Assembly: GCA_965226565.1 (NCBI GenBank)
Contig: CBDDDI010000005.1
Coordinates: 310,001 to 374,000, forward strand
Source of the DNA: SZUA-444 sp965226565
Lineage (GTDB): Bacteria > Bacillota > Clostridia > Oscillospirales > Ruminococcaceae
DNA: 64,000 bases
Direction of reading: 5' to 3'
Part shown: positions 18,039 to 25,133 of the stretch, one piece after another
Layout of the letters: each line of letters begins with the position of its first letter
How positions within the stretch are numbered: position 1 is the first letter of the stretch
Made by a program: the position numbers and the translations under genes
Notes under the pieces: generated by a model
Told to the model about the DNA's origin: nothing
The model's database searches: none
Seen by the model: the letters and a program-made list of their open reading frames with translations, nothing else

Positions 18039-18407
18039 TTATTTACCTCCATGACCATGGAATCCTGCATGAATTTCATCTAGCAAAGGAAGTTTTTTAT
18101 TAACATAAGCATCAATATTTTCTTTAATAGGAAGAGATGTTGTTTTATAAATTTCAATATCTGCAGCTTTTAATACATTAGCAGCGTTTTCACCACATCT
18201 AGGAGTAAGTAAAACATCCACATCACAATCAACTATCATTTGTGCCGCTTTAATTCCAGCACCACCTGTACTTGCTGCTGCACTATTATCAATAAATTCA
18301 CTTTCTTTTGTTTCTACATTATAAATAAGAAAATAAGGAGTACGTCCAAAAGATATGCATACGTTTGACTCTAATGTTTTCTCATCAACTGGAATTGCTA
18401 TTTTCAT
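18039..18407 (-). CDS. NifX-like (dinitrogenase iron-molybdenum cofactor family) protein
   Basis: 122 residues. Seen: MKIAIPVDEKTLESNVCISFGRTPYFLIY, the typical start of this family, then ASTGGAGIKAAQMI and LTPRCGENAANVLKAADI. A His/Gly tail (HAGFHGHGGK) ends the protein. First gene of the three-gene unit with the two ATPases; GGAGG precedes the ATG. Likely carrier of a metal cluster in an ORP-like complex (inference from the family and neighbours). Confidence 0.88.
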   Translation of the reverse strand: MKIAIPVDEKTLESNVCISFGRTPYFLIYNVETKESEFIDNSAAASTGGAGIKAAQMIVDCDVDVLLTPRCGENAANVLKAADIEIYKTTSLPIKENIDAYVNKKLPLLDEIHAGFHGHGGK

Positions 18408-18514
18408 AAAAAATCCTCCATTCTATTTTTAATTATATATTTTTAATTTATATAAACACTATTCTAATCATACCCATAAAAATCATTTATAATACTTTTA
18501 CAAAAAATATATAA

Positions 18515-18886
18515 TTAACCGTCACAATTATTTTTAAAGTTTTTACCACGACCATGCCTATTACAATTACGACCACAACCAGTTCCTGAACCATCACAAA
18601 GGCGATATTCGCCTCCTTCAATTTTTAAAACTTTACCATTCACTAATGATTCAGCTAGTTTTCTTCTAGCTTCTATATATATTCCTTGAACAGTTGTCCT
18701 AGCAATATTCATTTGCTTTGCACATTGTTCTTGGTTTAAACCTTCTAAATCAATAAGTCTTATTGTTTCATATTCATCAACTGTCATATTTACAAAGCCT
18801 TTGTCACCTGATGCATTATCAAGAGGTCCGAATTTATTACTTTCAGGTAAACAACATACTTTTCTCCATTTTATTGGTCTTGGCAT
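18515..18886 (-). CDS. DUF134 family DNA-binding protein
   Basis: 123 residues. Begins MPRPIKWRKVCCLPES, the family hallmark, then a sigma-region-4-like helix-turn-helix (about 34-85: MTVDEYETIRLIDLEGLNQEQ... ARTTVQGI) and a C-terminal Cys/His/Gly-rich tail (CDGSGTGCGRNCNRHGRG) that may bind metal. DUF134 proteins are regularly found beside NifX/MinD-ferredoxin genes, so it is the likely local regulator. GAGGTG precedes the ATG. Confidence 0.88.
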   Translation of the reverse strand: MPRPIKWRKVCCLPESNKFGPLDNASGDKGFVNMTVDEYETIRLIDLEGLNQEQCAKQMNIARTTVQGIYIEARRKLAESLVNGKVLKIEGGEYRLCDGSGTGCGRNCNRHGRGKNFKNNCDG

Positions 18887-18910
18887 AATCTTTCACCTCA
18901 CTTTTAACAA

Positions 18911-18935
18911 GAAAAAACCAGAGCGTCCTCTAGTT
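18911..18935 (-). terminator. terminator after the DUF5320 gene
   Basis: Minus-strand hairpin of about 8 bp (CTAGAG / CTCTGG core plus flanking A-T pairs) with loop GACG, followed by TTTTTT. It lies between the DUF5320 stop and the DUF134 start. Confidence 0.7.
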
Positions 18936-18949
18936 ATCTCTTATACCTA

Positions 18950-19252
18950 TTATAGGTTATTTAATTCATTTTCAATAACTTTTAATCGGTTTTTTAACAA
19001 CTCTTTTTGTGCTTGAAGTGAGTCTTTTTGTGTTTCTACAAAATTTTGATTTACACCAAAACCTCTTCCTAAACTTCTTCCAAGACCTCTTCCAGATCCA
19101 CATCTACAACCACGTCCAAGACCTGATCTCACTCCAAGACCTGATCTACTTCTAAAATCATTATTAGTTGTATTTTCTTGAGCACAAAGTCCTAAACCTC
19201 TTCCAGTCATTGCGCCTGAACCAATTGGTCCAGTTCCATCTCTTCTAGGCAT
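18950..19252 (-). CDS. DUF5320 domain-containing protein
   Basis: 100 residues from ATG 19252 (GAGGAGG upstream), giving MPRRDGTGPIGSGAMTGRG, the typical start of this family. The middle is a Gly/Arg/Ser-rich low-complexity stretch with CRCG and repeated GLGRG/SGLG units; the C-terminus (about 66-100) is a coiled coil (QAQKELLKNRLKVIENELNN). Such proteins accompany NifX-like and DUF134 genes. A longer frame upstream would run through its own promoter and operator, so I reject it. Confidence 0.85.
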   Translation of the reverse strand: MPRRDGTGPIGSGAMTGRGLGLCAQENTTNNDFRSRSGLGVRSGLGRGCRCGSGRGLGRSLGRGFGVNQNFVETQKDSLQAQKELLKNRLKVIENELNNL

Positions 19253-19273
19253 AAATTCACCTCCTCTTAGTTT

Positions 19274-19326
19274 ATGACATATGTCATTTGCTACTCTTAG
19301 TATACACCTTTTTCGGCATATGTCAA
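19274..19326 (-). promoter_or_regulatory. promoter and palindromic operator of the DUF5320 gene
   Basis: Minus strand: -35 TTGACA (19326-19321), 16-base spacer, -10 TATACT (19304-19299). A perfect 14-bp palindrome ATGACATATGTCAT (19274-19287) lies just after the predicted start, and a second GACATATG half-site overlaps the -35 box. Spacing suits repression by a dimeric regulator. Confidence 0.7.
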
Positions 19327-19410
19327 TAACCTTTTGCACATTTTTATAGAAAAATTTTTTATTATAATTATAAATGCCTTATTTCACTTGATTTAATACT
19401 TATAAAAATA

Positions 19411-19911
19411 TTAAAATAAATTTGTAATTTGTAAATCATTTTGCATAGCATATCTAACAGTGTATGCTGTACCACCTTTACTGCCATCATAATAACATAT
19501 TATTTTGCTGCTATGATCAACCATATACCTGTTTCTTTGACTATAACATCCACTTTTATAATATGTATTCAGCATCAATACATCATCACATTGCTCAAGT
19601 ATATCATAATATTTGTCTCTATTAGGTTCATTCCAACCTTTCGCTTGTTCCTCAAAAGGTACTACTGCAATTAATGTAATTTTCTTTGGATCATTAGGTT
19701 TAATAACTCTTCTTCTCATTAAAACTATATCTGCACATAATAAATCAAATCCATAACATGCTCCAAAATAAAATATTTCTATACCTCTTGAAATCGCTTT
19801 ATCAATCTCCTTCCATAAATTTTCTTTGAGTTTTTCTAATCTCTCTTTATTTCTTGGTAACTTTATACTTCTATGTCCACTAAAGCAGAGAGATTTTTCC
19901 TTATTTTGCAT
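19411..19911 (-). CDS. SLOG-family nucleotide-binding protein (DUF1273/YpsA-like)
   Basis: 166 residues from ATG 19911 (AAAGGAGG upstream). Seen: N-terminal CFSGHRSIKLP, FYFGACYGFDLLCADIVL with the acidic/Gly pattern of the Rossmann-like SLOG fold, IAVVPFEEQAKGW, and a C-terminal DGSKGGTAYTVRYA. Related to YpsA/YoqJ proteins; such domains are thought to bind nucleotide-type ligands. It is divergent from an XRE regulator, with a shared inverted repeat between them. Function unknown. Confidence 0.82.
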   Translation of the reverse strand: MQNKEKSLCFSGHRSIKLPRNKERLEKLKENLWKEIDKAISRGIEIFYFGACYGFDLLCADIVLMRRRVIKPNDPKKITLIAVVPFEEQAKGWNEPNRDKYYDILEQCDDVLMLNTYYKSGCYSQRNRYMVDHSSKIICYYDGSKGGTAYTVRYAMQNDLQITNLF

Positions 19912-19932
19912 ATTTTGTGCCTCCTTTACAAT

Positions 19933-19970
19933 ACTATATACATAGTACCTATTTATATGTATATAGTCAA
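19933..19970 (-). promoter_or_regulatory. promoter and inverted-repeat operator between SLOG and XRE genes
   Basis: Inverted repeat with 12-base perfect arms ACTATATACATA (19933-19944) and TATGTATATAGT (19956-19967), 11-base spacer. It overlaps a minus-strand promoter for the SLOG gene: -35 TTGACT (19970-19965), 17-base spacer, -10 TACTAT (19947-19942). Likely binding site for the divergent XRE protein. Confidence 0.65.
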
Positions 19971-20013
19971 TACGTAATGTTGCATATAAAATAGATATAG
20001 AAAGGTGGTTAAT

Positions 20014-20256
20014 ATGAACAATACTAACTCTATTTTTGAAATTAAAGATTACGGAAAGGTTTCTTTTCATATAAAAGAGATAATGGATAATAAAAATATG
20101 ACTAGAAGTAAACTTGCTAAACTTGCCAACGTTCGTTTTGAAGTAGCAGATAAATGGTATAATGGAGATATCGAAAGAATGGATATTGATATTTTAACAC
20201 GTATTTGTTTTGTTTTAGACTGTAAGATTTCAGATATAATAAGTTATAAAAAATAA
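20014..20256 (+). CDS. XRE-family (Cro/C1-type) transcriptional regulator
   Basis: 80 residues, a single helix-turn-helix domain with little else: HIKEIMDNKNMTRSKLAKLANVRFEVADKWYNG, then DILTRICFVLDCKISDIISYK. This is the compact Cro/C1 form (YozG-like). I chose ATG 20014, which follows AAAGGTGG, rather than a GTG three codons earlier. Divergent from the SLOG gene; the inverted repeat in the shared region is its probable operator. Confidence 0.87.
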   Translation: MNNTNSIFEIKDYGKVSFHIKEIMDNKNMTRSKLAKLANVRFEVADKWYNGDIERMDIDILTRICFVLDCKISDIISYKK

Positions 20257-20293
20257 ATATTATTAATATATACATCTATTTTATAAATATAAA

Positions 20294-20349
20294 AATAGAC
20301 TAAGTATAAGTTTATAATCAACCTAAAAACTTAGCCTATTATTTTTTTG
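20294..20349. terminator. bidirectional hairpin terminator between XRE and GNAT genes
   Basis: Arms 20294-20305 (AATAGACTAAGT) and 20329-20340 (ACTTAGCCTATT), one mismatch, long loop; T-rich tails on both strands. Serves the converging XRE and GNAT genes. Confidence 0.65.
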
Positions 20350-20367
20350 CTTATTTAACAGTATAAA

Positions 20368-20892
20368 TCATTTTTCAAAAGACTTCCATTCATCTCTAGT
20401 TATTGCATATACTACAGTTGCAAGATTATCTTCATCAATAAATTCATCAACTTTACTCATTCCATTAGCAATTGCAGTAGAATATGAAGGTACATTTGAT
20501 TTTTTCATATAAGAATATATTATATCAAATTCCGTATTTTCAAATCCCCAATCTCTACATTTTCCTGCAGCTTCTTTTGCATAACCTTTTCTTTGATGTT
20601 TTCTATTAACATGATATCCTATTTCTGGTTTTGTTTCACCATTAATATTTTGCATTGTAATTCCACAATCCCCAATCATTTCTCCAGTGCTTTTTAAAAC
20701 AATTGCCCAATGTCCAAAACCTTCATTTTCATATCTTTTAAGGTTATCTGTAATCCATCCCATTACTTTTTCTTCATCAAAAGTGAATGAATAATGCTGC
20801 ATGATTTTAGAATCTGTTAAAACATCATAAAGTGGTTTAAAATCATCAACTGTCAATTCTCTTAAAATCAATCTTTCTGTTTCAATTCTCAT
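20368..20892 (-). CDS. GNAT-family acetyltransferase (RimJ/RimL-like)
   Basis: 174 residues. Starts IETERLILRELTVDDF, the usual opening of the RimJ/RimL and diamine-acetyltransferase-like branch; acetyl-CoA loop RKHQRKGYAKEA at about residue 95; catalytic-region SVVTAN-like segment replaced by YSYMKKSNVPSYSTAIANGM. TAAGGAGG precedes the ATG. Substrate unknown. Stands alone between a terminator and the divergent tetR promoter. Confidence 0.87.
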   Translation of the reverse strand: MRIETERLILRELTVDDFKPLYDVLTDSKIMQHYSFTFDEEKVMGWITDNLKRYENEGFGHWAIVLKSTGEMIGDCGITMQNINGETKPEIGYHVNRKHQRKGYAKEAAGKCRDWGFENTEFDIIYSYMKKSNVPSYSTAIANGMSKVDEFIDEDNLATVVYAITRDEWKSFEK

Positions 20893-21017
20893 TTCACTAC
20901 CTCCTTAATACTCTTCTTATTTAATCGCTAGAAAATTTATTATACCATAAATACAAAATTAATAAAATATATAATTTATAGTAAAAAATATGTATTTTTA
21001 TATCAATAAAGCTTGAG

Positions 21018-21059
21018 TGAATATTGTTCATTGACTAATATTCATTTATATATTATAAT
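21018..21059 (+). promoter_or_regulatory. promoter and candidate operator of the tetR-SDR operon
   Basis: -35 TTGACT (21031-21036), exactly 17 bases, -10 TATAAT (21054-21059). An inverted repeat, TGAATATT (21018-21025) and AATATTCA (21037-21044), brackets the -35 box, as expected for autorepression by the TetR protein encoded next. Confidence 0.72.
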
Positions 21060-21090
21060 TAATTTATAAAAGTCACAGGAGGCCTAAATA

Positions 21091-21663
21091 ATGAGAATTT
21101 CTAAATCACCAGAAATAAGAAAACAAGAAATTTTAGATACAGCTATGAAACTTTTTTATAAAAAAGGATATGAAAAAACTTCTATGAATGACATAGCAAA
21201 AGAATTAAATGTTGTACAAGGTTTATGCTATAGATATTTTGATTCAAAACAATCTTTGTTTAACGAAGCAATAAATCAAAGCATTGAACAAATATGCACA
21301 CCATTTTTAAAAATACTCAAAAACAGAAATGAAAATTTAGATAAAAGAATTGATAATATTATTAATTTTATTAGCACAAAAGAAATGGATGGACGTTATA
21401 GTTTCTTTTTTCATAAACAAGGAAATGAAATTATGCATGAACAATTAACTATAAAAATGTGTAAAAAAATTATACCTTATATGAATGAAGAATTAAATTA
21501 CTTATCTGAAAAAGGTGAAATAAAAGTTAATGATATAAACACTTTAACACAATTCATTATGTATGGACAATTAAGTTTATGGCAATCTAATGACACACCA
21601 TATGAAAAACGAATTTATTATGTAGCTGAATATATTCGTTTATTACTTAAAAAGGAGGATTAA
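21091..21663 (+). CDS. TetR/AcrR-family transcriptional regulator
   Basis: 190 residues. N-terminal helix-turn-helix: RKQEILDTAMKLFYKKGYEKTSMNDIAKELNVVQGLCYRYFDSKQSLFNEA (TetR_N pattern, residues about 10-60); the rest is a helical ligand domain. Ligand unknown. CAGGAGG precedes the ATG. It is followed after four bases by a short-chain dehydrogenase, which it probably controls together with itself. Confidence 0.93.
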   Translation: MRISKSPEIRKQEILDTAMKLFYKKGYEKTSMNDIAKELNVVQGLCYRYFDSKQSLFNEAINQSIEQICTPFLKILKNRNENLDKRIDNIINFISTKEMDGRYSFFFHKQGNEIMHEQLTIKMCKKIIPYMNEELNYLSEKGEIKVNDINTLTQFIMYGQLSLWQSNDTPYEKRIYYVAEYIRLLLKKED

Positions 21664-21667
21664 TACT

Positions 21668-22465
21668 ATGGAAGAAAAAACAGCAGTTATAACTGGTGCA
21701 ACAAGTGGAATTGGTGCTTCATATGCAGAATTTTATGCTAAAAAAGGATACAATCTTATTATCACTGGAAGAAGAATTAAAGAAATAACTCTTTTGACTT
21801 ATAAATTAGAAAAAAAGTATAAAATTAATATTGATATAAACATTTTAGATTTTTCTGATAAAGAATTAGTAGATAAATTTATAAATAAAATATCTAATAA
21901 AAAAATAGATGTACTTATTAATAACGCAGGTTTTGGATACAACAGTTTATTTAATGAATCTGATATTTTAATCTACGAAAAAATGATTGAAACACATATT
22001 ACAGTGCCTACCAAACTAACTAGAGCTGTTCTTCCTAATATGATTAAAAGGAATCAAGGTACAATAATTAATATTTCTTCTGATGGTATATATCTTCTAA
22101 TTCCTAAAAACAGTGTTTATGCTGGAAGTAAAGCATTTTTAAAAACATTTACTGAAACATTATCACTTGAACTTGCAAATACAAATATTAATGTCCAAGT
22201 AGTTATACCTGGACTAACAAAAACATCATTTCATCAAAAAATAGGAATGGACACATCAAAACAAAAAAACAAAGGATTAATGAGATGGATGGAGCCTAAT
22301 AAAGTTGTTGAAATCTCTATGAAAAAATTACATAAAAATAAAATTATATGTATACCTGGTTTCTTAAACAATTTAATAATAAGAATTGTTAATATTCTTC
22401 CAAGAAAATTATATTATAAATTTATTATTAATTTTGCTAAGAAAAATTTTAATAAAAACAATTAG
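21668..22465 (+). CDS. short-chain dehydrogenase/reductase (SDR), DltE-like
   Basis: 265 residues. Classical SDR motifs: cofactor loop TGATSGIGASYA (about 9-20), NNAG in LINNAGFGYN, catalytic Ser in INISSDG and YxxxK in YAGSKAFLKT. A C-terminal amphipathic, basic stretch may sit on the membrane. NAD(P) preference is probably NADP, since GRR follows the second strand. Co-transcribed with the TetR regulator (four-base gap, GGAGG inside its end). Substrate unknown. Confidence 0.92.
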   Translation: MEEKTAVITGATSGIGASYAEFYAKKGYNLIITGRRIKEITLLTYKLEKKYKINIDINILDFSDKELVDKFINKISNKKIDVLINNAGFGYNSLFNESDILIYEKMIETHITVPTKLTRAVLPNMIKRNQGTIINISSDGIYLLIPKNSVYAGSKAFLKTFTETLSLELANTNINVQVVIPGLTKTSFHQKIGMDTSKQKNKGLMRWMEPNKVVEISMKKLHKNKIICIPGFLNNLIIRIVNILPRKLYYKFIINFAKKNFNKNN

Positions 22466-22515
22466 TCCTGATAAATTAAAACCATTTTTATAACTCTAAT
22501 CAAAACTAAAAATAC

Positions 22516-22550
22516 AAACCTCATTGAATTATATTAATTCAATGAGGTTT
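22516..22550. terminator. hairpin terminator after the SDR gene
   Basis: Perfect 15-base arms AAACCTCATTGAATT (22516-22530) and its complement (22536-22550), five-base loop. The T tail on the plus strand is short but the stem is strong. Confidence 0.75.
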
Positions 22551-22665
22551 AAATATATATAAATATCCATACTTAGTTGAAAAGGAATATTAAAAATGTT
22601 ATTATAACAATAAATTTGGATTTATAAATGAAAATTAATAAAAAATATTATTATAAGGTGATATT

Positions 22666-23343
22666 ATGAAAATAATTTTAGTTGAAGATGATAAAACAAT
22701 TGCAAATGGACTTGAATATTCACTTAATTTAGAAGGATTTTCTGTTGTGCTTTGTTCTAATGTAAAAAGTGCATTAGACTATATTTCAAAAGAACAATTT
22801 GATTTAGCAATTTTAGATCTATCACTTCCTGATGGAAGTGGATATGATATATGCAAAAAAATTAAAGAATCATATGACATTCCAGTAATTTTTCTAACAG
22901 CATGTGATGATGAAGTTAATGTAGTAATGGGACTTGATATGGGAGCTGATGATTATATCACAAAACCATTTAGAATTAGAGAATTATTATCAAGAATCAA
23001 TTCTGTATTAAGAAGATACAACAAATTAGATAACTCTAAAACAATTTTTAACTATGGAGATATAAGTATCAACACTACTTCAGCTAAAGTATATAAAAAT
23101 AAACAAGAAGTATTTTTAACAGCTCTAGAATATAAACTACTTTTAGTATTAATAAACAATAAAGGAATAGCATTATCAAGAAATCAACTTCTTGAAGGAA
23201 TATGGGATGTTGCTGGTGATTTTGTAAACGACAATACTCTTACTGTATATATAAAAAGACTTCGTGAAAAACTTGAAGACGACTTACAAAATCCTAAATT
23301 TATAAAAACAATACGTGGAATAGGATATAAGGTGGGAGATTAA
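22666..23343 (+). CDS. OmpR-family response regulator
   Basis: 225 residues. Receiver domain with acidic pair VEDDK, phospho-acceptor Asp51 (AILDLSLPDG) and Lys in DDYITKPF; C-terminal winged helix with LTALEYKLLLVL and VNDNTLTVYIKRLREKLE. Overlaps the histidine kinase start by one base (TAATG). With the FtsX-type ABC exporter downstream, this is the standard arrangement for a peptide-antibiotic or envelope-stress response. Confidence 0.95.
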   Translation: MKIILVEDDKTIANGLEYSLNLEGFSVVLCSNVKSALDYISKEQFDLAILDLSLPDGSGYDICKKIKESYDIPVIFLTACDDEVNVVMGLDMGADDYITKPFRIRELLSRINSVLRRYNKLDNSKTIFNYGDISINTTSAKVYKNKQEVFLTALEYKLLLVLINNKGIALSRNQLLEGIWDVAGDFVNDNTLTVYIKRLREKLEDDLQNPKFIKTIRGIGYKVGD

Positions 23344-24344
23344 TGTTTAGAAATACAGGCTATTTATATTTTTTTATATTTCTTGTTATTACATCACTAA
23401 TAGGAAATTTGTTTATACTGTTTATTAACTTTAAAGCTTTTATTATTTCATCATTTCTTTGTATAATTTTAATTACAGCAATACACATTTATGTGTACCT
23501 AAGAAATAAAAAAATTGCTAAACTTTCTATGTATTTATATAAAATTATTAATACAGGATATAGTATGGATATACGAGAAAATGGTGAAGGTGAACTTAGC
23601 ATTCTTAAAAATGAAATATATAAAGTCACAGTAAAATTATCTGAACAAGCAGAAGAACTTAAAAAAGAAAAAACTCATCTTTCAAATGCATTATCAGATA
23701 TCTCTCATCAATTAAAAACTCCTTTAACTTCGATGTTTGTAATGATTGATTTGTTAAACAATGAAAATTTACCAGCTGACAAAAGAGCCGAATTCACTAA
23801 AAATATAAATTCACAATTAAAAAGAATTGAATGGTTAGTATCTTCACTATTAAAATTGTCAAAACTTGATGCCGGCAAAATTGTTTTAAAGAAAAAAACA
23901 ATTAATATGAAAGAATTAATATCAAAATCAACTGAACATTTACTTATTCCTATAGAAATAAAACAACAAGAACTTATTACTGAATGTGAAGATGATATTT
24001 ATATAGATGGAGATTTTGAATGGTTATCTGAAGCATTAGCAAATATATTAAAAAATTGCATTGAACATACTAATAACGGCGGATTTATTAAAATAGAGGT
24101 TGAAGAATTATCTGTTTATACACAAATAATTATTTCTGATAATGGCGAAGGAATTGAAAAAAGCGAAATTGTACACATATTTGAAAGATTTTATAAAGGA
24201 AAAAATTCTTCACCAGATAGCATAGGAATTGGACTTGCTATGGCAAAAAATATAATATCAAAACAAAACGGAACAATTGATGTTGAAAGCGAAATTAATA
24301 AAGGAACTAAATTTGTTATTAAAATGTATAAAGGAATCATATAG
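23343..24344 (+). CDS. sensor histidine kinase, intramembrane-sensing type
   Basis: 333 residues. Two membrane segments (about 8-28 and 31-52) with almost no extracellular loop, so it cannot sense ligand by itself outside the cell; such kinases often take their signal from the partner ABC exporter. Coiled linker, then DHp box SDISHQLKTPLTS with His122, and the HATPase domain with NILKNCIEH, DNGEGI and GIGLAMAK. Partner of the preceding regulator. Confidence 0.93.
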   Translation: MFRNTGYLYFFIFLVITSLIGNLFILFINFKAFIISSFLCIILITAIHIYVYLRNKKIAKLSMYLYKIINTGYSMDIRENGEGELSILKNEIYKVTVKLSEQAEELKKEKTHLSNALSDISHQLKTPLTSMFVMIDLLNNENLPADKRAEFTKNINSQLKRIEWLVSSLLKLSKLDAGKIVLKKKTINMKELISKSTEHLLIPIEIKQQELITECEDDIYIDGDFEWLSEALANILKNCIEHTNNGGFIKIEVEELSVYTQIIISDNGEGIEKSEIVHIFERFYKGKNSSPDSIGIGLAMAKNIISKQNGTIDVESEINKGTKFVIKMYKGII

Positions 24345-24349
24345 CGTAT

Positions 24350-24404
24350 GTGACAAAACTGTCACAATTAAAGTCACTATAAAGTCACTTGAGATAGATA
24401 CAAT
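24350..24404 (+). promoter_or_regulatory. response-regulator-type promoter of the ABC exporter
   Basis: Three direct copies of GTCAC begin at 24361, 24373 and 24384 (12- and 11-base steps, one helical turn), with an inverted GTGAC at 24350. They end just upstream of -10 TACAAT (24399-24404); no good -35 box is present. This is the usual pattern of an OmpR-type activated promoter. Confidence 0.65.
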
Positions 24405-24437
24405 ATTAATAACGAAACAACCACAGGAGGTTTTATT

Positions 24438-25130
24438 ATGGAAATATTGAAAGTTGAAAATCTATCTAAGATTTACGGAAAAGGTGACACCGAAGTAAGA
24501 GCACTTGATAATATATCATTTAGTGTTAACAAAGGTGAATTTGTGGCAATTGTTGGACCATCAGGTTCAGGAAAATCAACACTTCTTCATATTTTAGGTG
24601 GTGTAGATAAACCAACAAGCGGATCAGTTATTATTGAAAACAACAGCATCTACAAATTAGACGAAACAAAACTTGCTATTTTTAGAAGAAGACAAATAGG
24701 ATTTATTTATCAATTTTATAATCTTATTCCTGTTTTAAATATAAAGGAAAATATAACTTTACCACTTCTTTTAGATAATAGAAAAATTGATAAAAATCAT
24801 TTACAACATGTAATTAATACACTAGGACTTCAAGAAAGATTAAAACATCTTCCTAACCAACTTTCTGGAGGCCAACAACAAAGAGTATCAATAGGAAGAG
24901 CGTTAATAAACAATCCATCACTTATTTTAGCAGATGAACCAACAGGAAATCTAGATAGCAAAAACTCTGCTGAGATAATCGAGCTTTTAAGAAAATCAAA
25001 TAAAGAAACAAACCAAACAATAATTGTTATAACTCATGATGAAAGAATTGCTCTTCAAGCAGATAGAATTATTGCAATTGAAGATGGAAAAATTGCACGA
25101 GATGAAATAATTCGTCCAAAGGGGGAATAA
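24438..25130 (+). CDS. ABC transporter ATP-binding protein (MacB/LolD-type)
   Basis: 230 residues. Walker A GPSGSGKST, Q-loop FIYQFYNLIP, signature LSGGQQQRVSIGRAL, Walker B LILADEPTGNLD and switch His in ITHD. The LolD/SalX-type sequence pairs with FtsX-fold permeases. Starts after AGGAGG and is followed three bases later by its permease. Likely exports or removes a membrane-active compound. Confidence 0.95.
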   Translation: MEILKVENLSKIYGKGDTEVRALDNISFSVNKGEFVAIVGPSGSGKSTLLHILGGVDKPTSGSVIIENNSIYKLDETKLAIFRRRQIGFIYQFYNLIPVLNIKENITLPLLLDNRKIDKNHLQHVINTLGLQERLKHLPNQLSGGQQQRVSIGRALINNPSLILADEPTGNLDSKNSAEIIELLRKSNKETNQTIIVITHDERIALQADRIIAIEDGKIARDEIIRPKGE

Positions 25131-25133
25131 TTA

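Noticed and set aside
15381..18407. Nitrogen-fixation cluster
   Set aside because: NifX-like proteins alone do not indicate nitrogenase; nifHDK and nifEN are absent and the neighbours match ORP-type loci.
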